A stretch of DNA of 64,000 nt from Punctularia strigosozonata HHB-11173 SS5. Its lineage: Eukaryota > Basidiomycota > Agaricomycetes > Corticiales > Punctulariaceae. Position 1 is the stretch's first letter; every line of letters begins with the position of its first letter. Below the pieces are notes generated by a model that was not told the origin of the DNA, did not search any database, and worked only from the letters and a program-made list of their open reading frames with translations. The DNA is taken from the NCBI RefSeq assembly GCF_000264995.1, contig NW_006767440.1:1593863-1657862 (forward strand). The letters run 5' to 3'. The translations under genes and the position numbers were made by a program. Of the stretch, positions 23,899 to 34,235 are shown in pieces.

Positions 23899-24005
23899 TT
23901 CCGACACGGGGAATCGAACCCCGGGCTATCGCGCACCCAAATCACGTGACCACCGATTAGTCAGCTGCTGAGAGGCGATAATGTTGGCCACTACACCATA
24001 TCGGA
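23899..24005 (-). tRNA. tRNA-Glu (CTC), with intron
   Basis: On the minus strand a 72-nt tRNA folds once a 35-nt intron (23934-23968) is removed. The acceptor stem TCCGATA pairs with TGTCGGA, allowing one G-T pair. The D arm carries GTGT/ACAT, the anticodon stem is ATCGC/GCGAT, the loop is CTCTCAC, and the T arm is CGGGG/CCCCG with loop TTCGATT. The anticodon CTC reads GAG (Glu). The intron sits after position 37, the standard place for nuclear tRNA introns. Confidence 0.93.
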
Positions 24006-24367
24006 TTGACAATGCTGGTAACATAGAAGACCTATGTTTCGCACCGAAGACAACCGAGCCCCGGTTTCTTCGTCCGAGGACTTGAGACCGAATCCTTAGC
24101 CTAGGTAGTCACCTCGAGAGCTCGTTCATCGGAAAAGGATTTGCATAAGCACAGAATGAGTCTAATCCCTTGATCACGGATGCCCCATCTCACACCATTT
24201 TATGGTCCGCACCCATCGAAGATGGTGCGCGGGCGATTCAGTACGTATCAGCGCCACACAGATTATTACTTTCGTAACGGACGTAAATCATGTCGGATCA
24301 TAGGAGTGACAAACGCGACAACCGATAAAACAACAGAGACAAGTCGAGGGGGATAAAAGACTGCAAC
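24006..24367. other. Intergenic, no gene recognised
   Basis: About 360 bp between the tRNA and the stop of the first acidic-tailed gene. The proximal part is presumably flank of the tRNA gene. Nothing else is visible. Confidence 0.5.
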
Positions 24368-25146
24368 TCATGTCTTCATTGCGTTCTCGACATCCGACGC
24401 CTCCGTCTCAGGTGATTCGCCGTCGCAAGATCCCATCTCTGTTCCACTCTCTTCGTCCTCTTCGTCCTCCGCCTCGAATTCGCTGTCCAAATCCGGACCT
24501 AGCTTCGCCTTCAGCTCTTCATCCGAAGACTCGAGATCAGCGGTATCATATAGGTATGCTTTGCCGAACTTCTTCTTCACGTGTCGCATTACCACCTTTG
24601 GAATTGTATGCCTCTGCGCGTTCAGAGTCAGACAAGCTCTGCGGAAAAAGTTGCAGAACGTACCGTGTCTAGATCTTCCGTTCGAGGAACGTTGGCATCA
24701 TAATACCAAAGGGGCTGCGAGTTCGGTGAGAGCCCGAGTTCATCTCTGATGTTCTTGAGGATCATCTCTTCATCATACGACGAACGCCGAAATCGGTTGA
24801 CGTTGAAGTTGTTGTGTAGGGCGACCACGCCAAAGTGACGAGGATGCGAAACCGTGGCATACTTTACAGGAGCATGACAACGTTCTGCCAGGAGAGAGAC
24901 TATGTGCGGGTAGGCACGGAAGCACGCAATACGGTCAGTAACATCGTCGAGCAATCCGTTTTTAGCGCCATAGTCGATAAGCATGTCGACGGGAAGAGGG
25001 ATTCCATAATGGAACAACGGGCAGTCGCCTTTGCGCAGATATTTGTCGGTCATCCACGTCGGGAGTCGCCTGATCCCCTTGCGATGCTCTAGAGCAAATT
25101 TGAGACATTGCCTTTGCACAGGGGTCAGAGGTTTCCCTGTAGACAT
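24368..25146 (-). CDS. Acidic-tailed protein of unrecognised family, copy A
   Basis: Two exons (25146-24664, 24613-24368) join over a 50-nt GT-AG intron to 242 aa. I do not recognise the family. The N-terminal 160 residues have a compact, conserved body: LPTWMTDKYLRKGDCPLFHYGIP, HPRHFGVVALHNNF and LGLSPNSQPLWYYD recur in copies B and C. Exon 2 carries the shared LESSDEELKAKLG and then a Glu/Asp/Ser-rich tail of about 50 residues. No signal peptide, membrane segment or known catalytic motif is visible. It is the most diverged of the three and lies furthest downstream on the shared strand. An acidic Ser-rich tail would suit phosphorylation or binding to a basic partner, which is inference only. 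Confidence 0.82.
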
Positions 25147-25411
25147 GGGCCGTGCGTCGTTGAGGTGTTCCGGTAGGGGGGTTGGCTATCGTCCCAAGAA
25201 GACTTTAGTCTTGCATCCACATCGACGAGCAAGCAAAGGCGGGTTTCCGTGGGAATTCAATGAACTCGTGATGTTCACGCTGCCGCGCTGCCGGCACTTG
25301 CTCGTTGGCGTCAAGGCGACTAACCACAAGAGCCCCGATACGTGAAGGTTCCAGCCACTCTCATGCGCGTCTGGTTTTTCGCGCTGCGCTCAACCTTTTC
25401 GGAAACGGCTG

Positions 25412-26360
25412 TACTGTGTACCGTCATCGGGTTTCACAAATGAAGGATATAAGCACAATGTGTGTAGGCTTGCGCGGCGAACATGATACGAACTTAATCT
25501 CAGAGCGGTGTGATCATATCAATAGCAACTGCAACAACGGAAAGCTATGCGAAGACCGATGGAAAGGAACCAAGAAATATGTCTCCGATACGTGCTCTCA
25601 TGTCTGACTGCCTGCATCGTCATCCTCTACTCCGCTCTCTTCATCGCTATAATCTTCCGTATCGCTTTCGCTATAATCTTCCATATCGCTTTCGCTTTCA
25701 ACTGACGACAGCTTTGTCTTCAGTTCTTCGTCCGAAGACTCGCATTCGGCTTCCTCGTCCACGTATTCGGGACCCAACGTCTGCTCCACGTGCTTAGCGA
25801 CAGCGCAGGGAATTCGACGTTTCTGCTTGTGTTCGCATTCAGTCAAGCTTCGCAAAGGCAATGACGAAACATACCGTCCCCAGTTTCTCTGTCATTGGAA
25901 CTTCGAGATCCCAATACCAGCGGGGCTGCAAGTTCGGTGACAGTCCGAGCTCTGCTATGATGGTTTGGATAATCGCCGCTTCCTTGTCTGGAGAGGGCTG
26001 CAGCCGGTGTTTGTCAAAGTTGTTGTAGAGGGCAATCACACCGAAGTGACGAGGATGCATTACCACCCTATGCTGCAAAGGAATACCACAATCTTTGGCG
26101 AGGCGAGAGATGGGGCGGACCACTGACAGGCCAACTATTATGGGCTCTACATCGTCAGAGTATATCTTTTGTTTGATTCCATAGGTGCGGAGCTGTTGGA
26201 CGGAAACGGGGATGCCATAATGGAATAGAGGGCAGTCGTCTGTGCGCAATTTCTTGTCGGTCATCCAAGTTGGAAGTCGCTTGATCGCCTTGCGGTGTTG
26301 TACGGAGAACTTGAGATAGAATTTACGGTCCGAAGATAGAGATGCTGCCGAGGGCATCAT
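25412..26360. repeat. Tandem segmental duplication, unit 1 (copy B)
   Basis: This unit, with the second one at 26603-27547, covers an acidic-tailed gene and about 185 bp of its 3' flank. The first roughly 85 bp of flank (from TACTGTGTACCGTCATCGGG) appear almost unchanged in both. The offset between units is about 1.19 kb. Preserved non-coding flank points to a recent event. Confidence 0.9.
25598..26360 (-). CDS. Acidic-tailed protein of unrecognised family, copy B
   Basis: Two exons (26360-25875, 25822-25598) join over a 52-nt intron to 236 aa. The first exon body matches copy C closely (HRKAIKRLPTWMTDK, LFHYGIPVSV, VMHPRHFGVIALYNNFDKH). The tail repeats the unit SESDxEDY twice, encoded by a tandem DNA repeat around 25640-25700, and ends in EDDDAGSQT. 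The ATG at 26360 is chosen because copy C starts at the equivalent MM pair; an open frame extends further upstream without an ATG. An AAG acceptor 3 nt earlier would add one residue. Together with its 3' flank it is part of a recent segmental duplication with copy C. Confidence 0.83.
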
Positions 26361-26602
26361 TCGATCGAATTGCTCAGAGCTCAATTGATCCGCCTGAGTC
26401 AGATTTCTATAGGAGACGAGAGTGAAATAAGCGATGCGGGTGCAGACGACGTCAGTATTGGACCACCTCCCGGAAGCATGCGCTCGGTCGGAAGGAACTC
26501 AGGAAGAGGTCCAACAATCTCGTCCGAGGCTGCTGGTAAGCGCCGGCAGGAGTAGGTCAGCAGCCCAAGCATATGGCATCAAACGTCCACGTGCCTGGTC
26601 AT

Positions 26603-27547
26603 TACTGTGTACCGTCATCGGGTTTCACAAATGAAGGATATAAGCACAATGTGTGTAGGCTTGCGCGGCGAACATGATACGAACTTAGTCTCAGAGCGGT
26701 GTGACCATATAGCAACTTCAACAACGGAAAGCTATGCAAAGACCAATGGAAAGGAACCAAGAAATATGTCTTCGATACGTGCTCTCATGTCTGACTGCCT
26801 GCATCATCATCCTCTACTCCGCTCTCTTCATCGCTATAATCTTCCGTATCGCTTTCGCTATAATCTTCCGTATCGCTTTCGTTTTCACCTGACGACAGCT
26901 TTGTCTTCAATTCTTCGTCCGAAGACTCGCATTCGGCTTCCTCGTCCACGTATTCGGGACCCAACGTCTCCTTCACATGCTCAGCGACAGCGGGGGGAAT
27001 TTGAGGTTTCTGCTCGTGTTCGCGTTCAGTCCAGCTTCGCAAAGGCAATGACGAAACATACCGTGCCTAGTTTCTCCGTTATCGGAACACTGAGATCCCA
27101 ATACCAGAGGGGCTGCGAGTTCGGCGACAGCTCAAGCTCTGCTATGATGGTCTGGATGATCACCGCTTCCCGGTCTGGAGAGGTCTGCAGCTGGTGTTTG
27201 TCAAAGTTGTTGTAGAGGGCAATCACACCGTTGTGACGAGGATGCATTACCACCCTATGCTGCAAGGGAATACCGCAACGTTTCGCGAGGTCAGAGACGG
27301 GGAGGGACACTGTCAGGCCGACCATTATGGCATCTTCGTTGGTATTGTATATCCCTTGTTTGATGCCATAGGCGCCGAGCTGTCGGACGGAAACGGGGAT
27401 ACCATAATGGAATAGAGGGCAGTCATCTTTGTGCAAATACTTGTCGGTCATCCACATTGGAAGTCGCTTGATTGCCTTGCGGTGTCGTACGGAGAACTTG
27501 AGATAAAATTTAGTATCCGAAGATAGAGACGTTGCCGAGGACATCAT
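26603..27547. repeat. Tandem segmental duplication, unit 2 (copy C)
   Basis: Partner of the unit at 25412-26360. The edges near 26603 are sharp: sequence before TACTGTGTACC differs between the units. The upstream breakpoint near the two ATGs cannot be fixed by eye. Confidence 0.9.
26785..27547 (-). CDS. Acidic-tailed protein of unrecognised family, copy C
   Basis: Two exons (27547-27062, 27009-26785) join over a 52-nt intron to 236 aa. It is very similar to copy B in both exons, in the intron sequence and in the 3' flank. Its tail carries two SESDTEDYS units back to back in a near-perfect DNA repeat. Body motifs: LPMWMTDKYLHKDDCPLFHYGIP, VVMHPRHNGVIALYNNF, SPNSQPLWYWD. No known domain recognised. 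Both reading frames are clean, so B and C are probably both functional. Confidence 0.83.
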
Positions 27548-28167
27548 TCGAACGAACTGCTGGGGCTGGGGTAGGCGAGCTATTGCGACGGCGGTTACTG
27601 AGCAGGCTCAAGTCTGCCGAGCTATCGGCACGAGTGGCGTACGTGCAGCGCAGCACCTGGCTGTTCCGCTACCGCGACCACGTCGTCAATCTACCTACCT
27701 CAACTGTCACATGACCGTACATGATTCAATCTGAGTTTCATGAAATCGTAATCGTAACTGAAGAAACAGGAGAGCGACCACGCCAACTAGATCCAAACGA
27801 GGAGCATGAATTCAAGAAGAGATCTCTGGGAGCCTATACAAACCCGAGCTCGAGCCCGAAGGTGAGGCCTGAGCACGCTGACGATGTGCAACCCGAACCG
27901 GCAGTCAATACGCCTTGCCGAGCAGGTGGAAACGCAGTGCGGGTGGTTGGCTATGGAGAACGCTGATAAATGTAGGAGATGCGTCATAGTCGACGTCAAT
28001 TTTCATGAGCATGACCTCTATAATCCATGAACCACTTATCTCCCTCTCGCAGCATGATACCAAAACGGTTCTCAACTTCGGAGTCGACCCCTGGAACTGT
28101 GAAAACATCATACTTATACGCATTCAGAGATATTGTGACATACTTCATAAGCGAAACATGCATCACC
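27548..28167. other. Intergenic with one dispersed repeat
   Basis: Contains the second copy of the 15.1-kb repeat at 27641-27702. Otherwise only short unrelated open frames. The left part holds the promoter of copy C and the right part the acyltransferase 3' flank. Confidence 0.5.
27641..27702 (+). repeat. Dispersed short repeat, copy 2
   Basis: Matches the minus strand of 15116-15181 at roughly 85 percent by eye. It sits just upstream of the acidic-tailed gene cluster. In both places one frame reads VQRS...LF.YRD.V.NLP, so a conserved peptide fragment from an old mobile element is possible. Confidence 0.6.
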
Positions 28168-29629
28168 CTAAATCATCGTGTATCGTCCGAAGCCCATCTT
28201 GTCCTCCCATTGTACATTAGACAGATACCCGGACATCCAAATCCCGCCCGAAGGGTCGTCCGGCCCAATGACGAACATGTTCCTCATCTGTACATCAGTG
28301 TAAGCATGCGCATGTAAATGCAGACATTTCGGTTTCGCCCTTTCTGGGTCGAGGGTGGCAGGCGTCCAGTCGAGACGCATGAAGTCCATCTCCCGCCAGT
28401 TCGTGATCGCCGTCCATAGACCGGTCGGCTCCATGAACATCGGGACCTTCTTGGGATAGGCGAGACGCCATTGAAAGTATCGATTTAGGGCAGCAGGTTG
28501 AAGCTGCGCCCCGAGCTGGCGCCGAACGAGGAGGGATAAAGGCCCAAGGGAGGTGGAGCGTACCGACGACGCGTCTGCGATGGGGACCAGTATTGCTATA
28601 TTCGCATTGCGGATGTATGGTGACGGGATAATAGTCAAGTGCTTGCGGATGTTTGCGGTGTATGCGACGGAAAGGGGTTTATGCCTCTTCTCCGACGAGA
28701 ACATGCACTAGAGGGGAAGATCAACAACGGCAAGTAGTATAAAAGGCGAAGGATTTCACCTTCAGCACAAAAGCGACCATAGCATCGCTCGTGCTGATCC
28801 ATGCCTGCTCGCCGTCAACGGAAGAAACGTCGGACATGGCCTCCGCTTTCAGGCGTGCCACATCTTCTGCAGGAACATATACCACACGCAACCCGTCACT
28901 CGGACACCAAATCCGCTCCCAGATTGTGAACACTACGAGCGCTATTATCTGGAAGACAGAGAAGAACCTCCAACCTTCGGGTGGTGAAGGATCATCGACC
29001 GTATCGTACGTCTGGAAGGGGTCGATAGTTTCCAATGGTAAAACCTCTTCGCCACTGAGGATGCTGAGAAGAGCAGACACCACCTCCTTCACACCGGCCC
29101 CATCCGAGAGGGAGTGAGAGATCGAGAGCCCGACGATAGTCGCATCATCGAAATGAGTGACATGGAGGGCCGCGACGGGGGCATCCTTATCCAATAGTGC
29201 TTTGGCTGAACAACGAGAAGGATGAGAATAGAAGTGGTGCGGGATGTCGAATTCCCTGCAGAAGATGGACCCGGTGGGCTTCGGGTAGTCGAAGTGCGAT
29301 GCCACGGGCCCGTAGATGGTGGTCGTCGTGAAGCCGCAAGCAGACGCGACCGCAGATGATTCAGGCACATGGAGCTCCCAGTTTCCCGTCTATGTCAACG
29401 TTTTCGAGTCTGAGCTACTGGTGCGAGACTGAAAAGGACGTACGCGGGTGTTGGTCTTCAGCCTCGCTGACATGATCGGCCAGACAGTGTTCAGTTGGCA
29501 CCAAGCCCGCTCCAACTTCACTCCGTCCAGAGGGCAGTCGATCAGCCAGCCAATGTTCAGGATGATGCTTGCGGCCGTGTAGGCGGTATCATATCGTCCA
29601 AGAGGCACGACACACGGAAGCGAGGCCAT
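28168..29629 (-). CDS. BAHD-type acyltransferase (transferase family PF02458-like)
   Basis: Three exons (29629-29444, 29389-28760, 28707-28168) join over 54- and 52-nt introns to 451 aa, the normal length for this family. These enzymes move an acyl group from acyl-CoA to a hydroxyl or amine of a small molecule. The catalytic HxxxD is HSLSDG (His154, Asp158), in the expected place near one third of the chain. The second family motif, DFGWG in plants, appears only as a relaxed form in NWREMDFMRLDW, which is common in fungal members. No signal peptide or membrane anchor. Substrate unknown; the nearest P450 is 13 kb away, so no pathway can be claimed. The ATG at 29629 begins MASLP, a usual start for the family. 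Confidence 0.85.
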
Positions 29630-30544
29630 TTCCAGGGTTTTGCGCCGTTCACTGCTAGATTGGGTCGCTGTTGACGAGTGAGCGCTTGAGCGCTAGAGTA
29701 AGCAGCGAAACTTCAAGCTGGACGATGAATAGACGTTAGGCGCCGTGGCAAGTAATAGGTTTGCGGTCTCTCCCAGTGGCTTCTACATGGCGGGCGCATC
29801 CCAGTTCTCTTCAGATATCTCTCACTGAGAGTCTGAACGGGAGCAAGGGTGATCGTAGTTCGAGCGAGATCCGGATATATGCTGGAAGTGGACAAAGATG
29901 AAGCGCGCCAATTCGCGCAGCTGGCTGTGAGCACATGCAGTTCATCGATCGAACCGCCAACGCGTCTTCTTCCTCTTGCTCCCTACTGGCGCTCATTGAT
30001 ATTGCCACTGACCTTCGTCGATTGATTGTGACATCACCAGGCATCCAGCTCACCGATCCATTCAGCAAAACGAGCGGGCTGCAGAACTGGATATTGGTAG
30101 ATGCTTGCGATTGCGGATCATGGTTGCACGACTCGGTCGCCATTGGGACTATGCGCCATCTTCACCTCGTTAAGATTGGGCCAATGCTACGCCTAGCAAG
30201 AGCACTACGAAAATCCACGAGAACGTTGACGTAAGAGCTCTCTCCGCAAGGTTGGATGAACGGAACTTGAAGAAGTTTGCGCGAGGAGAGGTGGAGGTTC
30301 TCTAACATTGCCTGCCGGTGACAAGCCGATCAAGTATTTTACCTGCTTCCTCGTAGATTAGCAAAGCTGAGCCGTCGTTTTGGCTTCTCCGCCAAGGTGC
30401 ATCGAATATATATTCATGACGTCGCGGTCGAGCGCGAACAAGATAGGACTACCGCTACAACATCGGACACCAAGACGTCCCACCCCGAATACAAGCGAAT
30501 GTCACATATCCCTTCCCCACTACACTTCGCATGCTATGCATTCG
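29630..30544. other. Intergenic, possible old coding relic
   Basis: A 100-codon plus-strand frame at 29935-30234 has a protein-like composition (LLALIDIATDLRRLIVTSPG) reminiscent of leucine-rich F-box C-termini, but it has no start context, partner exon or clear paralogue. I leave it uncalled. The left end should contain the acyltransferase promoter. Confidence 0.35.
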
Positions 30545-31963
30545 CTACAGCGGATTAGGGTCTCCTTCTGTGCCTCCAACGTATTTCTTGCTTCCCGGAA
30601 ACCTCTTGCAGGAGCATTTGAGATGCCGCCGAAGCGCATCTGGGCGGCTGAAGTCATTGAAGCAATGATCACACTCAACACGCTGGGGCTGGGTGCCCGC
30701 GCGGCGAGCATGCCTCCCAGATATCTTATGGCGCTTCAAGTCAAACTCTCGTCTGAACGACTTTTTGCATTCGTGGCACGAATGGTCTTCCGGCTCTTCG
30801 ATACTGCGACCGCGTTCGTTCTCGTATGCGTTGTTGGAGGCCTTCTCGACCGTACCAGGGAGATCCTTGTTCTGCTCGTCTTTGTCGGCGTCGTCTATCT
30901 TTCGCTTGCGGCTGCTCATGGATGCCCCAGACGACGTCGTCTTCCCCACAACTTGAAGCCCGTGAGAGCGGCGTTGATCACGCTCTCTTGTCACGGATCC
31001 TCTCCTACCAGGAGATCGGCGATGATTGGACCTCGCAGGCGAGCTAGCGGTGGTCGGGTACATGGAGCAAGAAGCAACCATAGGCGTCACCTCCGGTAGC
31101 GGCGCAACCCTTTGCGACTCCCAATCAGAACCGGAATCACGAAAAGAGAAATTCTGTTGGGTGATGTAGTATGAAGAGTCACCGCTGAGATCCAGAGAAT
31201 CGGCGCGGTGGGTCTCATTGGATTTGTACGTTAAAGTACGACCCATGAACTCATGTCCAGGCAGGAACCTCGGCGAACCAGCGCCCTCTGACGGCAGTGT
31301 GGAGTGGGTCCGCCAGGAAGGTGATAATGTCGAAGGCGCCTCAACCGATGGCAGCGTACGGCTTGGCGTCCATGCAAGGGGCCGTGTGGAGGTACGACTA
31401 TCCCATGAAGAAGGAAAGATGCTATTCTGAAGGAGGTGTCAGGTGTATTCGATCTGTGTGCAATACGAACATACCCCGGTTGGGTAGTTTCGGTGCTGAA
31501 TATGTCCTCCGTTTGTATGGCCTGGTACGTCGCCCAGAATTGTGGAGTGGGAAGCCAACCGGTCATGTGGGCCGAAAATGGTTGCGTTCTCGTATGCAAA
31601 CTGTTGCGCAACGTGCCCGCCGTACCCGGAGTTAGAGGCAGTTCCATTCGCGGGCGCGTACGTTTCTCTGTCGATTACCCTGTCAGTCAAGGCGCGGCTG
31701 AGACAAAATATTGAATTGGCTACATACAGTCCTTCCAAAGCGGCGTTGAGGTCTATATCATTATCGCTAGGATTGACCGTGACCTCGACCTCGTCGAAAT
31801 CAGTCATGTCATCCAAGGCGAGAGCGGAAGGGTCGAGCAAGCTCGGCAATGATGCTGGTACGGGCATGCAGTCTTGCCCGAATGCTGATCCAGAGGGCGG
31901 ATCGTCAAGGCCGACCGAGATAAGCGGGAACTGGTTGAGCCAACGAGCTGATGAAGAGGACAT
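30545..31963 (-). CDS. C2H2-type zinc finger protein, probable transcription factor
   Basis: Three exons (31963-31728, 31679-31475, 31426-30545) join over two 48-nt GT-AG introns to 440 aa. Two fingers lie at the C-terminus: CHECKKSFRREFDLKRHKISGRH (Cys-x2-Cys-x12-His-x5-His) and CDHCFNDFSRPDALRRHLKCSC, where the last ligand is Cys (C2HC-like). The region before the fingers is Ser/Pro-rich with a basic stretch (SSRKRKIDDADKDEQ) that could serve as nuclear signal. The N-terminus is acidic (LDDMTDFDEVEV), as in activation domains. Both introns are multiples of three, so parts of the frame read through them, but splicing restores one continuous frame into the finger exon. Nuclear DNA binding is inferred from the fingers; targets unknown. 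Confidence 0.82.
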
Positions 31964-32641
31964 TCGTACGTGGTATGTTGTCAGTCCTTGGGATGAGATT
32001 GTACCGACTTTTCCTGAAGGGACGCATTTTAAGGGAAGGCTGGTTTTTGAGAAAGCTTATTCTTCTTGTGACCTATTATCCGCCGAATAGCAATATGTAG
32101 GTCCACCAGCTGCGGATATCAACGTCTCTGATTGTAGTCTAGCTGCATGAATGCTGATGGCTTCCAGTTGCTTGGGGCAGCCGGGTAACATGAGTGCACA
32201 TACTGTGTGCGGTGTTAAACGAGTTGAGCCTGCGATGGTATCCAACTTGTGAGTATTCGGGGTATCGTCTTCAGTAGAAGGGCTGGCAGCTTGAATACGC
32301 GCGTAGCGGACAGCACGCCAGCGCAATACATTCTTGCTTCCAGCATGGGCTTGGTAGCCGTCGGGATGAGACCGCTTGCGTTGGAATGATTATTTTGCAA
32401 CAGACTACGCACCTCCGGTACAGCTCCGTAAAATCCGTTCTTGAATCGCAAGGACGCTGTGATGACGTTTCAGCCTGGCTGGAACGGTACCCTTTTGTTC
32501 CAAGCAGCACGATCCCACAAACAGACGGAGGACAATCGCCTCGATGCGTCGAACTTGATTGCAAGGCCTCACTTCATCAAACACAGTAATATTCAATTAT
32601 GAGAGCCAACATACTTACAGTGCGGATATCCTAACCGAAGA
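31964..32641. other. Intergenic, no secure gene
   Basis: A minus-strand frame at 32215-32451 (FKNGFYGAVPEVRSLLQ and onward) looks protein-like and may belong with the unresolved frames at 32642-33296. I could not link them. The left part is the promoter side of the zinc finger gene. Confidence 0.35.
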
Positions 32642-33296
32642 TCATATCCTCAGCATAACGTCAACCGTTGGCGTATGCCCTTGTTGCTCAATCAAAGTGC
32701 AGTTCTCCCCAGAAGTTTTCGCTGCGAGGGAGAAAAATGCTGTATTATATTCCAGTGCACAATCTGTGCACCAGATCGATGTGCGGATGCTCATACTGAA
32801 AATGATGAAGAGACATGCAGAACAAGTTCACAGACAATAAAACATACTGCTCGGCTGCTGGATTTAGAGCGGTGAGCAAATAGCTGTATGTATGTTCCTC
32901 CATTGTTATGAGGGAGGAACAGAACTAGATCATGGAAGAGCATACCCTCATCCGCGGCTGAACGCGTGGTACATAGCACTGCCTTCGCTGGTCCACGTTG
33001 TTTCCACTCGTTCATCAAGTCTTTCCGTACTCGCTCAGACTTGCTGCTGTGACTGTCCGTAATGAAGGCCTTGTGTCCTGCATCCTTTGCACAGCAATAT
33101 GATGGAATGAAGAGCATCGCTGCGGCCTCGCGTTGTACGCAACTCGCGCCGTTTCCATGAGTCCGCATCCGCCTTCAAAGACAGTACCGATCAACATGTC
33201 TTGTTTCTCCTCATCTCTCTTCCGTTTTACCTGAAGCATACAATCCTCGGACTGTTCACCGCTTATCAAATAATGCCAGTAATGTCTACTAGACAT
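32642..33296 (-). other. Possible gene or gene relic, exon structure unresolved
   Basis: From an ATG at 33296 a frame begins MSSRHYWHYLISGEQSEDC and meets a possible donor after MLQ. A second minus-strand frame (33110-32860) reads AFITDSHSSKSERVRKDLMNEW...HDLVLFLPH with coding character. A third ends at a TGA at 32642-32644. They occupy different frames, and I found no set of GT-AG introns that joins all three cleanly. It may be a host gene with unusual introns or a decayed one. No family recognised. Confidence 0.25.
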
Positions 33297-33590
33297 GGTA
33301 CGTTTGAGGTTCTTACCTTTCGCGACCTCGGACTGATTGACCTATAAACGGCCGGGCCAGATAATCATGTTAGGACCAGTAGGACAGACGTCGCTTCAGT
33401 CGGATCATCTGCAGGAGCGCGACTGCGACGCACGCCAGGCCTCTCGTCATTCCAAAGGACATGGTCGGATGAAGCGCTCGCTCTCTTGTGGTTAGACCCA
33501 TCTAGCGACAAGGGCAGAACTCCACCGCTACGACCCCTCGTCCAGGTTAAGCCTACCACCAAGCCACCACGTTCTACACAAGCGCATTCC

Positions 33591-33950
33591 ATGCATTCAA
33601 AATCCTCTATTGCACGTGCCCCACCGGCACCGCTCATAGACCAAGCCTCCACCCTCCTTCATGAGAGCACCCACCTCGTCGCCTCAGCTGTACACAGAGC
33701 GCAAACAGCATCCTCTCGCGCCGCTCGCCTCGAATCCAAGCTTGCTTCGCTCGAAGCTCAACTTGTTGAGTCGGACGCAGCTCTCGAAGAGACTGCGGAG
33801 GAAGTGCTTGCATTGCGGGCGGCGCTGGACACAGCCGAGCGGCGGCGGGAAGCGGCCGAGCAGCGCGCGGGCATGCTGGGTATCATCCTCGGCAGTATAT
33901 TTGCCGCACTCTCGGAGAGAATTGCGAGGATGTCGTGGTATCACTATTGA
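33591..33950 (+). CDS. Small coiled-coil protein with C-terminal hydrophobic segment
   Basis: A single-exon frame of 119 aa from the ATG at 33591; the frame continues upstream without an ATG. Residues about 25-88 form an Ala/Glu/Leu-rich coiled coil (AARLESKLASLEAQLVESDAALEE is typical). The coil is followed by a short hydrophobic stretch, MLGIILGSIFAALS, that could be a tail anchor. A similar plan, coil plus C-terminal hydrophobic segment, recurs in the 768-aa protein at 51553-53859. No enzyme motif. Function unknown; a tail-anchored membrane scaffold is one possibility. Confidence 0.65.
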   Translation: MHSKSSIARAPPAPLIDQASTLLHESTHLVASAVHRAQTASSRAARLESKLASLEAQLVESDAALEETAEEVLALRAALDTAERRREAAEQRAGMLGIILGSIFAALSERIARMSWYHY

Positions 33951-34235
33951 TCGCCTGTTATCCTTATTCTGCATTCCTGTTGTGCGATGATGGTCTTGTG
34001 TATTTATACTTCAGGGGATAAGGAATTATGTTTGCTATGTAACGAACGAAAGCGACGAAATGCGATGCGATGCGAAAGCGACGAATTGCGAGACTAGACA
34101 TGCGAAGAAAAGGATGAGTTGTAGAATACAGATGCGTGTAAGTCCTTGAGAATTGCAAAGCGTTTAACGATACTCGATGTTGCGAATGTTGAAAAAGAAT
34201 GCTCTTGGTTTGGTTCGAGGTCTTGCCTGTGGTCT

